The translations under genes were made by a program, and so were the position numbers. Of a stretch of DNA of 64,000 bases, positions 7,419 through 16,273 are shown piece by piece (within the stretch, counting starts at the first letter, position 1; every line of letters begins with the position of its first letter). The notes below the pieces were generated by a model. The model did no database searches. It saw nothing but the letters and a program-made list of their open reading frames with translations, and had not been told where the DNA came from. Source of the stretch: Streptomyces griseoaurantiacus (GTDB lineage Bacteria; Actinomycetota; Actinomycetes; Streptomycetales; Streptomycetaceae); NCBI GenBank assembly GCA_014656015.1, contig BNBP01000015.1, positions 1 to 64,000 of the forward strand, given 5' to 3'.

Positions 7419-9095
7419 ATGAGCGTCGACCGTGGTGGGGAGGGGACTCCCCCGTCACCGGCGGCGCCCTCGTCCGGGGCCTCGCCGGTGCCGCCCGCCG
7501 ACGCCGAGCTGATCGGGCGGATGCGCGACGGGGACGACTCGGCGTACGAGGAACTGTTCCGGCGCCATTCCGGGGCCGTGCGCCGGTACGCGCGCACCTG
7601 CTGCCGGGACGCGCACACCGCGGACGACCTCACCGCCGAGGTCTTCGCCCGCATGCTCCAGGCGGTGCGCGGCGGCTCCGGCCCCGCGCACGCCGTCCGG
7701 CCCTACCTGCTGACGACCGTACGGCGGGTGGCCGCGCGCTGGACCGCCTCGGCCCGGCGCGAGCAACTCGTCGAGGACTTCGCCGTGTTCGCCGCGCAGG
7801 CCTCCGCCTCCGCACGCCGGTACCCCGGCCGGGAGGCACCCGGCGACGCAGCCGGTCCCGGGGCCGGCTCCTTCGGGGTGGACACCGAACTGGGTGCCGA
7901 CGTACGGGCGATGCACGCGGCCGAGCAGTCCCTGGCCGTGCGGGCGTTCCGCTCCCTGCCGGAACGGTGGCAGGCCGTGCTGTGGCACACCGAGGTCGAG
8001 GACGAGTCGCCCAGCGAGGTGGCCGTGCTGTTCGGGCTCGACGCGAACGGCACCCGGGTCCTGGCGAGCCGTGCCCGGGAGGGGCTGCGGCAGGCGTACC
8101 TGCAGGCGCACGTGAGCGAGTCGCTGGCCGGCGACGAGGTGTGCGCCCGCTACGCCGGGCAGCTCGGGGCCCATGTGCGGGGCCGGTTGCGGACGCGTGC
8201 GGAGCGGGGGGTGCGCAAGCATCTCGAGCAGTGCGCGCGGTGCCGGGTGGCGGCGGCGCAGATCGGGGAAGTGGCGGGCGGCATCCCGGCGCTCGTGCCG
8301 GTGGCGGTCCTCGGCTGGTTCGGGGCGGCCGGGTACGGGAAGGTCGCGGGGCTGCTCGCGGGCGGTGGAGCGGTGGGGGCCGCGGCGGGCGCCGGCGCCT
8401 CGGCCGGGGCGGGTGGGGGAACGGGCGCGGCGGCCTCCGAGGGGCTGGGGGCGCCGGTGAAGGCCGGGGTCGCGATGGGGGTCGTGGCCGCGGCGGTCGC
8501 CGCCGTCGCGCTGGCGTTGATGGGGGGTGGGGGGCCGGAGAAGAAGGACGCGGCCCCGCCGCCGCGTGCGCCGGGGGTCGAGTCGGTGGTACCGGCGCCC
8601 GCGGCCTCCTCCGGAGCGGAGCGGGGGACACCTCGGGAACCCTCGGGTCCCGTTCCCTCCCCCGGGACACCCCGGGCGCCCAGGGCGTCCGCGCCCCCGG
8701 CGGCTGAGACGTCGGCGCCGGTGGCGCGTGCGGTGCCGGGCAGGACCCCACCGGTCCGGAGGACCTCCGCGCCCACGGTGGTGCCCTCGGCCCCGCCGAG
8801 TAGTGCGCCCGACGCCCCGCCCGGTACGGAGGTGCCCTCCGCACCACCCTCACGCGCGGTCTCGGTGCGGCTCGAATGGGGCGGGGTGCTCGGCGTGGAG
8901 GTCGAGGTGGGGGCGCTCTGTCCCGCGCCCGCCGCGCCGGCCCGTCCCGCCGTCCCGGTCGTTCCCGCCGTCCCGGTCGTTCCCGCGGCACCGGCCCTGC
9001 CGGGGCCGCACACCTTTGCTCCTCGGGATGCGGGCCTCGTCAGCCAGGTGCGAGTGGGGTGCGAGGGCTCACCAGGGCTTCCCCGGCGCCGCTGA
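7419..9095 (+). CDS. ECF-type RNA polymerase sigma factor fused to a zinc-finger anti-sigma-like domain, TM segment and long tail
   Basis: A 558-aa protein. Sigma region 2 lies at about residues 34-103 (DSAYEELFRRHSGAVRRYAR, DDLTAEVFARML) and region 4 at 173-230 (LPERWQAVLWHTEVEDESPSEVA). Next comes a zf-HC2-like element: C242, then H268-x3-C272-x2-C275 (HLEQCARC). A hydrophobic segment (about 348-368) and a tail of about 190 residues rich in Pro, Ala, Ser and Arg follow. Standard ECF factors end after region 4 at about 180-200 aa. A sigma factor carrying its own membrane-anchored regulatory part is implied; how it would be released is unknown. ATG at 7419 is preceded by AGGGG. Confidence 0.85.
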   Translation: MSVDRGGEGTPPSPAAPSSGASPVPPADAELIGRMRDGDDSAYEELFRRHSGAVRRYARTCCRDAHTADDLTAEVFARMLQAVRGGSGPAHAVRPYLLTTVRRVAARWTASARREQLVEDFAVFAAQASASARRYPGREAPGDAAGPGAGSFGVDTELGADVRAMHAAEQSLAVRAFRSLPERWQAVLWHTEVEDESPSEVAVLFGLDANGTRVLASRAREGLRQAYLQAHVSESLAGDEVCARYAGQLGAHVRGRLRTRAERGVRKHLEQCARCRVAAAQIGEVAGGIPALVPVAVLGWFGAAGYGKVAGLLAGGGAVGAAAGAGASAGAGGGTGAAASEGLGAPVKAGVAMGVVAAAVAAVALALMGGGGPEKKDAAPPPRAPGVESVVPAPAASSGAERGTPREPSGPVPSPGTPRAPRASAPPAAETSAPVARAVPGRTPPVRRTSAPTVVPSAPPSSAPDAPPGTEVPSAPPSRAVSVRLEWGGVLGVEVEVGALCPAPAAPARPAVPVVPAVPVVPAAPALPGPHTFAPRDAGLVSQVRVGCEGSPGLPRRR

Positions 9096-9114
9096 CGACC
9101 GGCGCCGCTGACGA
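9083..9114. repeat. 16-bp tandem duplication across the sigma-factor stop codon
   Basis: CCGGCGCCGCTGACGA occurs twice head to tail (9083-9098, 9099-9114). The first copy supplies the stop codon of the sigma gene. A recent slippage event is the simplest reading. Confidence 0.85.
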
Positions 9115-9125
9115 CCCGGCCGCCG

Positions 9126-11237
9126 CTACGTGCGTGTGGCCGTGCCCAGGGCCCGGTCACGGGGCGGGATGCCCGCGGGGACCGCGCGCTGGCGGGCGGG
9201 GGTGCCCGTCCAGCAGGTGCCGCGGCGGGAGAGGAGACGGCGCAGCCAGAGTTCGAGGGAGACGAGGTCGGCGAAGCCGTCCAGGGGCAGCGGGTCTCCC
9301 TGGGCCGCCGACCGCAGCGCCTTGCGGACCACCCGTGCCTCGACCAGGCCGGCCTCGGCCAGCAGGGGGGACGCGAACAGGTCGACCAGGGACGTCGTCG
9401 CCACCCGCAGTCCCGTCCGGGCCGCCGCGGCCGAGGACGCGCCCGAGGCGGCACCCCACCCGGGCGGCAGGTCGGTGACGCCCGCGCCCTCCAGGACCGT
9501 GCGCAGGATCGCGGCCCGGGCCCCCGGCTGCACCCGGAGCGCCTCGGGCAGGGCCCGGCAGGCGCGGACGACCTGGTTGTCGAGGAAGGGGGCGTGCAGG
9601 CGCTGGAAGCGGATCTCGGCGGCCTGTTCGAGGACGCGCAGTTCGGCGGCCTGCCGGGCCAGGGCTGCGCGGGCCCGGAAATCGCCGGGGCGCTGCCCGG
9701 GGCCCACGCCCATGGCGCCGGTCCGGCCCGCCGCGCTCTGCAGGCGAACCGATACTTCTGCGAGCGCCTCACCGGTCAGCCAGCGTGCCGCGGGGCCGGG
9801 TCTGGCCCAGGTCAGCGCGGCCAGCGAGGCCCCGACGGCGCCACCGGGCTCGTCGAAGCGGTGCCGCATGAGCTGGTCGGAGAGCGCCTCGACGCCGCTG
9901 CGGTAGGGCGTGCGGGCGAGCCGCCGGGCGGCGGCGTACACGCGTGCGGGAACCAGTACGGAGCCGTCGGCCTTGGCGAGCGCGGCGACGGGGCGCACCA
10001 GGTGGCGCCGCTTGCGGTCCATCAGGAGGTCGGCGAGGCGGGCCGGGTGGGCGTCGAGGACCTGCCGGGCGCCGTAGCCGGTGAAGTGGTCCGCGCTGCC
10101 GGCGGCGAGGCGGGCGCGGTGCCGGCCGGCGGAGATCAGGGAGGCGGCGGGCTCGTCGGTGAGGGGGCCGTCGAGGTCGGCGAAGGGCAGGGTCTCCTCG
10201 CTGCCGGTGACCACGACGTGGTGCAGCCGGGGATTGGCGGCGAGGGCACCGGCCCGTTCCACCTCGGCCTCGCGCCCGGGGACGGCGAGGTCGTTGAAGG
10301 TGACGGCGAGCAGGCGTTCGCCGGCTCCGGTGCCGTGGCCGAGGACGGTGCCGGGTCTTCCGGGCAGTCCGGCGGCGAGCAGGGCGAGGGCGCCGGAGGC
10401 GGGGCCGCCGGAGAGGTCGGCGCCGATACCGGGGACCGGCATGCCGCGGGCGGCCCGCCGCTCGGCGGGGCCCATTCCGGGCACGGGTCCGGGGTCGATG
10501 TCGATGCCCGGCACGTGCCGGGGGGCGTCGAGCCGGACGCGCACGGCGTCCACGAGGGCGTCGCGCACGGCGTCCACGGCGCCCGCGGGGTCGGCCGGGG
10601 GCGCGGCGACGGCGAGGGAGGCGACCGGCTCGTATCCGGCGATCTCGCGCGCCCCCGCCCGCAGGATGAGGGCGTGTCCGGGCGGGACGCGTCGCACGCC
10701 CTCGTAGGGCGTCGAGTCGTGCAGGGCGGCGGGCACGTCGGGGGCGGCGAGCAGCGCGGCGAGGTGGCCGAAGTCGAGATTGGCCTCGACGAGGTCGGCG
10801 AGCGGCAGGGCGGCGGTCGCGTACGCCGTGCCGCCGGCCCAGGGGGTGTGGAAGACCGGCCGCGCGCCCGCGAGATCGCCGCAGACGGTGATGCGGCGGC
10901 CGACCTGGACGACGGCGGTGTAGCTGCCCGGCCAGGCCGTCAGGTGCCGCAGCGCCCCGCCGCGGGCGGCGAACAGGGCGACGCGCAGTTGCTCGTCGGT
11001 GGCGCCGCAGGTGCCGAGGACCGCGATGCGGGTCTGTGCGTCGGCCTGGACGACGCGGATTTCGTCGGGGCGCCAGTCACCGACCGCCCACAGCGGATCC
11101 GGGTCGCCCCACAGGGGCTGGGAGCCGACCGGCTGCACGGTCTCGCCCTCGTAGCCGGTGGTGCCGGCGGAGCCGATGCCCGCCACGCTCGTGGCGGCGC
11201 TCGCGGCGGCACTGCTCCATCCCACCAACCACCGCAT
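9126..11237 (-). CDS. Asparagine-synthetase/lasso-cyclase-like protein lacking key catalytic residues
   Basis: A 703-aa two-domain protein. The N-terminal half matches an Ntn-type glutamine amidotransferase fold (GSYTAVVQVGRRITVCGDLAGARPVFHT) and the C-terminal half the ATP-pyrophosphatase synthetase fold (FTGYGARQVLD, FLDNQVVRACRALPE). The N-terminus is Met-Arg-Trp, so the Cys2 nucleophile of glutamine-dependent enzymes is absent, as in beta-lactam synthetases and lasso cyclases. The PP-loop SGGxDS reads SGGPAS (276-281), so its aspartate is also missing. ATG at 11237 has GGAGG five bases upstream. It is divergent from an NsdA-like regulator. A non-canonical or regulatory function is more likely than asparagine synthesis. 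Confidence 0.75.
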   Translation of the reverse strand: MRWLVGWSSAAASAATSVAGIGSAGTTGYEGETVQPVGSQPLWGDPDPLWAVGDWRPDEIRVVQADAQTRIAVLGTCGATDEQLRVALFAARGGALRHLTAWPGSYTAVVQVGRRITVCGDLAGARPVFHTPWAGGTAYATAALPLADLVEANLDFGHLAALLAAPDVPAALHDSTPYEGVRRVPPGHALILRAGAREIAGYEPVASLAVAAPPADPAGAVDAVRDALVDAVRVRLDAPRHVPGIDIDPGPVPGMGPAERRAARGMPVPGIGADLSGGPASGALALLAAGLPGRPGTVLGHGTGAGERLLAVTFNDLAVPGREAEVERAGALAANPRLHHVVVTGSEETLPFADLDGPLTDEPAASLISAGRHRARLAAGSADHFTGYGARQVLDAHPARLADLLMDRKRRHLVRPVAALAKADGSVLVPARVYAAARRLARTPYRSGVEALSDQLMRHRFDEPGGAVGASLAALTWARPGPAARWLTGEALAEVSVRLQSAAGRTGAMGVGPGQRPGDFRARAALARQAAELRVLEQAAEIRFQRLHAPFLDNQVVRACRALPEALRVQPGARAAILRTVLEGAGVTDLPPGWGAASGASSAAAARTGLRVATTSLVDLFASPLLAEAGLVEARVVRKALRSAAQGDPLPLDGFADLVSLELWLRRLLSRRGTCWTGTPARQRAVPAGIPPRDRALGTATRT

Positions 11238-11917
11238 CGCCGCCTCCACAGACTGTGGACAACCAGTGCACCGTACGAACTGTGTGCACCATGCTGCCAC
11301 GAAGAGTGCGCCCCGGAGGGGCTCCGCCGCGGCTTGTGCTCCCCCTGGTGCGCCCCCTTGGGTGTGCCCGCGCACGGCGAACACACTCCTCGCACAGGGC
11401 AGATGGGGTCGAACAGCGATGTGAATGCGCCCCCGGTACGCTCCCCTGGCACACCTTTCGCGCCCTCAAGTGGCAGCGTGGCAACGGAAATACGTGCGGG
11501 GACCACCGTCGATTTTCGGCCAATTCATCCGCGCGACGGCAGGTTTGAGTACGCTCCGTACAGGCTCTGGGCACTGTGGAGCGGTGCGCGGTCCGGGAGA
11601 CGGAACGCGCCTCCCGGACCTGTCCGCCGCCCGCGGGGATGTAGGCGGCGGCGTCCCCCAGCCCACCGGATCCAGTACAGCGGGCCGACCCACGCGCCAT
11701 CCATCGAACCGCTCCCCCCTTGGCCGGAGAAGAGCGCACGGACAGGCGCACGGCCACACGGCAGGGGCACGCCGCGACACTGCGTACTGCCCCGTAGGTC
11801 ACATCCCGCCAACCGGAAAAACGCCCCTTAACGCTTGGGATCCGGCGAACTACGCTGGGTTTACGAATGCCGCGTGGTTATGCCAGCGCGACAGCCGTCT
11901 GTGTCGAGGGGTGGCGC
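11238..11917. other. 680-bp divergent intergenic region
   Basis: It separates the AsnB-like gene from the NsdA-like regulator and is less GC-rich than the flanking genes. A short peptide gene, as would accompany a lasso-type cyclase, is not apparent. GTGCAC is repeated 18 bp apart near 11270-11290. Promoters for both genes presumably lie here. Confidence 0.45.
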
Positions 11918-13345
11918 ATGTCCAGGGAGCAACGCGGGCCGAACGAAAAACTCGGCGCCGTTCTCGCCCTCGCGGGAATCAGTAACGCGGGGCTTGCGCG
12001 GCGCGTCAACGATCTTGGTGCCCAGCGCGGGCTGACACTTCGCTACGACAAGACGTCGGTGGCCCGCTGGGTGTCGAAGGGGATGGTGCCCCAGGGTGCC
12101 GCCCCGCATCTGATCGCCGCGGCCATCGGCCAGAAGCTCGGCCGTCCGGTGCCGCTCCACGAGATCGGCCTTGCGGACGCGGATCCCGCGCCCGAGGTGG
12201 GCCTCGCCTTCCCCCGGGACGTCGGACAGGCCGTGCGCTCGGCCACCGATCTCTACCGCCTCGATCTCGCCGGACGCCGGGCCGGCTCCGGCGGCATCTG
12301 GCAGTCCCTGGCCGGTTCCTTCGCCGTGAGCGCCTATGCGACCCCCGCGTCGCGATGGCTCATAACCCCGGCCGACAGCTCGGTGGCGCGTGACGCGAGC
12401 CCGTCGGACGGCTCCTCCGCGCCGACGAGGGTCGGCCACAGCGACGTGCGCAAGCTGCGGGAGGCCGCCGAGGACGCCCGACGCTGGGACTCCAAGTACG
12501 GCGGCGGGGACTGGCGTTCGTCGATGGTGCCCGAGTGCCTGCGGGTCGAGGCGGCGCCGCTGCTGCTCGGCTCCTACTCCGACGAGGTCGGCCGGGCGCT
12601 GTTCGGCGCCTCCGCCGAGCTGACCCGGCTGGCCGGGTGGATGGCCTTCGACACCGGCCAGCAGGAGGCCGCCCAGCGGTACTACATCCAGGCGCTGCGG
12701 CTCGCCCGCGCCGCCGCGGACGTGCCGCTCGGGGGGTACGTCCTCGCCTCCATGTCCCTCCAGGCGACCTACCGCGGCTTCGGCGACGAGGGCGTCGACC
12801 TCGCGCAGGCCGCACTGGAACGCAACCGGGGCCTGGCGACGGCGCGCACGATGAGCTTCTTCCGGCTCGTCGAGGCCCGGGCGCACGCACGGGCCGGTGA
12901 CGCGCACGCCGCCGGCGGGGCGCTGAAGGCCGCCGAGGGGTGGCTGGAGCGGGCGCGCGACGGCGACCCCGACCCGTCCTGGCTCGGCTTCTACTCTTAC
13001 GACCGGTTCGCGGCGGACGCGGCCGAGTGCTACCGCGACCTCAAGGCACCGCGGCAGGTGCGGCGGTTCACGGAACAGGCGCTGTCGAAGCCGACGGAGG
13101 AGTTCGTGCGCTCGCACGGACTGCGGCTGGTGGTCTCGGCGGTGGCCGAACTGGAGTCCGGGAACCTGGACGCGGCCTGCGAGCAGGGGGTGCGGGCGGT
13201 GGAGGTCGCGGGGCGGATCTCCTCGGCGCGGACGACGGAGTACGTGAAGGACCTGCTGCACCGGCTCGAGCCGTACGGGGACGAGCCGCGGGTGGTGGAA
13301 CTGCGGGAGCGGGCACGGCCGCTGCTGATGGCGGCGCCGGCGTAG
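11918..13345 (+). CDS. NsdA-like / sporulation-associated regulatory protein
   Basis: A 475-aa cytoplasmic protein typical of Streptomyces. The N-terminal ~65 residues form a helix-turn-helix-like unit ([34 protein letters not shown]). The remainder is helical with TPR-like pairs ([33 protein letters not shown]). This is the architecture of NsdA, a negative regulator of sporulation and antibiotic production, and of related sporulation-associated proteins. ATG at 11918 with GAGGG upstream is preferred over the longer frame at 11867. A developmental regulatory role is inferred from family membership. Confidence 0.75.
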   Translation: MSREQRGPNEKLGAVLALAGISNAGLARRVNDLGAQRGLTLRYDKTSVARWVSKGMVPQGAAPHLIAAAIGQKLGRPVPLHEIGLADADPAPEVGLAFPRDVGQAVRSATDLYRLDLAGRRAGSGGIWQSLAGSFAVSAYATPASRWLITPADSSVARDASPSDGSSAPTRVGHSDVRKLREAAEDARRWDSKYGGGDWRSSMVPECLRVEAAPLLLGSYSDEVGRALFGASAELTRLAGWMAFDTGQQEAAQRYYIQALRLARAAADVPLGGYVLASMSLQATYRGFGDEGVDLAQAALERNRGLATARTMSFFRLVEARAHARAGDAHAAGGALKAAEGWLERARDGDPDPSWLGFYSYDRFAADAAECYRDLKAPRQVRRFTEQALSKPTEEFVRSHGLRLVVSAVAELESGNLDAACEQGVRAVEVAGRISSARTTEYVKDLLHRLEPYGDEPRVVELRERARPLLMAAPA

Positions 13346-13382
13346 ACGCGGGCGCCCTCCCGGACGGGGGGCGGGCGTGTGC

Positions 13383-13531
13383 GGGCGCGGTGCGAGCGGG
13401 GTACGGCGCGTGGCGGGGCACAGTGCGAGCGGGGCGCAGCGCGAGCGGGGCGCGGCGCGTGGCGGGGCGCGGCGCGTGGCGGGGCGCGGCGCGTGGCGGG
13501 CACAGTGCGTGGCGGGCACAGTGCGTGGCGG
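13383..13531. repeat. 16-17-bp tandem repeat array
   Basis: About nine units of 16-17 bp built on CGCGGCGCGTGGCGGGG and CACAGTGCGAGCGGGG variants lie within the 435-bp gap between the NsdA-like gene and trmB. Three central units are essentially identical (13451-13500). The rest of the gap shows no gene. Confidence 0.85.
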
Positions 13532-13780
13532 CCCACGGGTGCGAGCAGGGCGCAGTGCAGGGCGGCACGCGGTGCGTCGGGGTGCGCGTAGGGGGGTCTC
13601 GCCCCCACCGCCCCTACCCGTCCCGTCCCTTGAAGGGCCCCACCCCTCCGCCCCCGGGCGGGAGAGCTCGGGTGGTCAAAGGTCGTGTGCGGAGTGCGGG
13701 CGCGTCGGGGCCCGTCGCGCAGTTCCCCGCGCCCCCTGCAGGCCGCGGCCCTCAGGAGGCGCCGTAAAATCGGGGGCACT

Positions 13781-14575
13781 GTGTCTGAATCCATCGATGT
13801 CTCCGCCCCCGCCAAGACGCCGCGCTTCCCCGACGGGCCCGCCGCCGACCCCGCCGGCTCGCACTTCGAGCGGCGCATCCGCAGCTTCCAGCCCCGCCGC
13901 AGCCGTGTCACCACCGGCCAGGCGGAGGCCCTGCGGCGCCTGTGGCCCGCCTGGGGCCTCGACATCGACGGCCACTGCGTCCTCGACCTCGCCGAGCTGT
14001 TCGGCAACGACCGCCCCACGGTCCTGGAGATCGGTTTCGGCATGGGCGAGGCCACCGCCGCGATGGCCGCGGCCGACCCGGAGACCAACGTCCTCGCCGT
14101 CGACGTGCACACCCCCGGCCAGGGCAATCTGCTCAACCTCGCCGAGGCCCGGGGCCTGAACAACATCCGCGTCGGCAACGGCGACGCGATCATCCTGCTG
14201 CGCGAGATGCTCCCGCCCGACTCCCTCGCCGGCCTGCGCGTCTACTTCCCCGACCCGTGGCCGAAGAAGCGCCACCACAAGCGCCGTCTGATCCAGCCCG
14301 AGTTCCTCACCCTGGCCGCCACCCGGCTGCGCCCCGGTGCGCTGGTGCACTGCGCCACCGACTGGGAGCCCTACGCCGAACAGATGCTCGAGGTACTCAC
14401 CGCGCACCCCGGCTTCGCCAACGAGCACCCCGGGGGCGGTTTCGCGCCGCGTCCCGACTTCCGGCCCCAGACGCGTTTCGAGGGGCAGGGCCTTGAGAAG
14501 GGTCATGTCGTGAACGACCTGCTGTTCCGCCGCGTCCCGCACGCCGACCACCGAGACACCGAGGAGCAGCGGTAG
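13781..14575 (+). CDS. trmB: tRNA (guanine-N7-)-methyltransferase
   Basis: A 264-aa SAM-dependent methyltransferase that makes m7G46 in tRNA variable loops. The SAM loop reads VLEIGFGMGEA (about residue 84), and the family signature VYFPDPWPKKRHHKRR follows near residue 155. The length is normal with an extra N-terminal ~40 residues common in actinobacteria. GTG at 13781 follows a GGGGG stretch. A PrsW-family gene follows in the same direction after a 71-bp gap. Confidence 0.93.
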   Translation: MSESIDVSAPAKTPRFPDGPAADPAGSHFERRIRSFQPRRSRVTTGQAEALRRLWPAWGLDIDGHCVLDLAELFGNDRPTVLEIGFGMGEATAAMAAADPETNVLAVDVHTPGQGNLLNLAEARGLNNIRVGNGDAIILLREMLPPDSLAGLRVYFPDPWPKKRHHKRRLIQPEFLTLAATRLRPGALVHCATDWEPYAEQMLEVLTAHPGFANEHPGGGFAPRPDFRPQTRFEGQGLEKGHVVNDLLFRRVPHADHRDTEEQR

Positions 14576-14646
14576 ACGGCGGTGGACACCGGTCGGCGGC
14601 GATAACAGGCAGCACCGGGCGCCTCTGTCTCGTTAGGGTCAATGCC

Positions 14647-16245
14647 GTGGCCACCAGTCCTCCGTATCCGACGTATCCTCCCGCCCCGACCGGGTCCCCC
14701 GCCCCCGGCGGTGTGCTCCGGCACCCGCACTGGTGGCAGCGCACCTGGGTGCGGTACGCGGCGCTGAGTTCGCTGCTCGCGCTGTCCGGGCTGGTCATCC
14801 TCGCCCTGGTCCGGCAGCAGACCGGCACGGAGGGCTTCCTGGTGGGGCTCGGCCTCGCCGTGTTCCCCGTCCCCCTGCTGATCGCCGCCTTCCGCTGGCT
14901 GGACCGGGTCGAGCCGGGGCCCTGGCGCAACCTCGCGTTCTGCTTCGCCTGGGGGGCGTGCGCGGCGGCGCTCGTCGCGATCATCGCGAACAGCTTCGCC
15001 ACCCACTGGATAGCGGTCGCCACGGCCGACCCCAAGGGCGCCGACACCCTCGGCATGACCGTCATAGCGCCGGTCGTGGAGGAGTCCGCGAAGGCCACGG
15101 CGGTGCTGCTGGTCTTCCTCTTCCGCCGTCGGCACTTCACCGGGATCGTCGACGGCGTGGTCACGGCTGGGGTGACCGCGACCGGCTTCGCCTTCACCGA
15201 GAACATCCTCTACCTGGGCACCGCCTTCGGCACCGACCAGTCCGACGGCGGGCACGGCGGCATCGCCTCCGTGACGGCCGCGACGTTCTTCGTGCGCGTC
15301 GTGATGTCGCCCTTCGCGCACCCCCTGTTCACCGTGTTCACCGGCATCGGCTTCGGCATCAGCGCGCTGACCGCCGAGCACCGGCGGGTGCGCCGGACGC
15401 TGGCCCCGCTCGGCGGTCTGCTGCTCGCGATGGGCATGCACTCGCTGTGGAACGGCTCCACCTCGTTCGGCGACGGCTACGGCTTCTTCGCGGTCTACGG
15501 GGCGTTCATGGTGCCGATGTTCGGACTGCTGACCTGGCTGGTCATATCGACCCGGCAGCGGGAACTGCGGACCGTGCGCGCCGAACTGCCCGCGTACGTG
15601 GTGGCCGGCTGGCTGACGATGCCGGAACCGTTCGTCATGGGCTCGATGAAGGCCCGGCGGCTCGCCCGCGACCACGCCAGGGACCGGCTCGGCAAGGCGG
15701 CGGCGCGCACGGTGGCCGAGTACGAGGCCTACGCGACCTCGCTGGCGTTCCTGCGCCACCGGGGGCGCTCGGGCCGGGCGGGCGCCGACTTCGTCGTACG
15801 GGAGCGGGAGTTGCTGCAGGAGCTGTGGCACCGGCGTGAGGTGGCCCGCCCGGCACTGGCCCACGCGGGCCACACGCTGGCGGGCGCGGTGCTGTGGGGT
15901 GTCCCCCCGATGTACGGACACGGGCACGGGTACGCCCCGGGGCACGGCCCCTTCCCGGTCTACGGCCACCACCCCTCGTACGGAGCCCCCTCGCACGGAG
16001 CCCCCGCATACGGAGCCCCCGCGTACGGGGCACCGGGGTACCGTCCCCCGGCGTACGACCCCGGGCCCGGCGCCGGGGGCCACGCCCCCCACCCCGCCGT
16101 CCCGTCGCAGTACAGCGCACCGGCGTACGGCCGGGCGCCCCAGGCGTACGCCTCCCAGGGGCAGGCGGCCTACGACCCGGCCCCGCAGGTCCGCGTCACG
16201 CCGACGCCTCCGTCGACCGCGGCGGGCCCGCCTCCGTCGGCCTGA
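14647..16245 (+). CDS. PrsW-family intramembrane metalloprotease
   Basis: A 532-aa membrane protein with about eight TM segments between residues 35 and 310. The PrsW active-site elements are visible: VVEESAK (EExxK type, about residue 144), FAFTENILY (about 184) and HSLWN (about 265). B. subtilis PrsW cleaves an anti-sigma factor; actinobacterial members are mostly uncharacterised. The C-terminal ~120 residues are a Tyr/Gly/Ala/Pro-rich low-complexity tail with YGAP repeats. The start is GTG at 14647. Nearby membrane-linked sigma regulation (the 7419 gene) makes a regulatory substrate plausible but unproven. Confidence 0.85.
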   Translation: MATSPPYPTYPPAPTGSPAPGGVLRHPHWWQRTWVRYAALSSLLALSGLVILALVRQQTGTEGFLVGLGLAVFPVPLLIAAFRWLDRVEPGPWRNLAFCFAWGACAAALVAIIANSFATHWIAVATADPKGADTLGMTVIAPVVEESAKATAVLLVFLFRRRHFTGIVDGVVTAGVTATGFAFTENILYLGTAFGTDQSDGGHGGIASVTAATFFVRVVMSPFAHPLFTVFTGIGFGISALTAEHRRVRRTLAPLGGLLLAMGMHSLWNGSTSFGDGYGFFAVYGAFMVPMFGLLTWLVISTRQRELRTVRAELPAYVVAGWLTMPEPFVMGSMKARRLARDHARDRLGKAAARTVAEYEAYATSLAFLRHRGRSGRAGADFVVRERELLQELWHRREVARPALAHAGHTLAGAVLWGVPPMYGHGHGYAPGHGPFPVYGHHPSYGAPSHGAPAYGAPAYGAPGYRPPAYDPGPGAGGHAPHPAVPSQYSAPAYGRAPQAYASQGQAAYDPAPQVRVTPTPPSTAAGPPPSA

Positions 16246-16273
16246 CCCCCGCCGGGGGCCCGGGCCGGGGACG

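Noticed and set aside
9594..11831. A 745-aa plus-strand frame
   Set aside because: Gly/Val/Glu-rich antisense shadow of the AsnB-like gene.
9126..13345. Lasso-peptide biosynthetic cluster
   Set aside because: The cyclase-like protein lacks the PP-loop Asp, and no precursor peptide, leader peptidase or RRE gene is visible in the flanking gaps.
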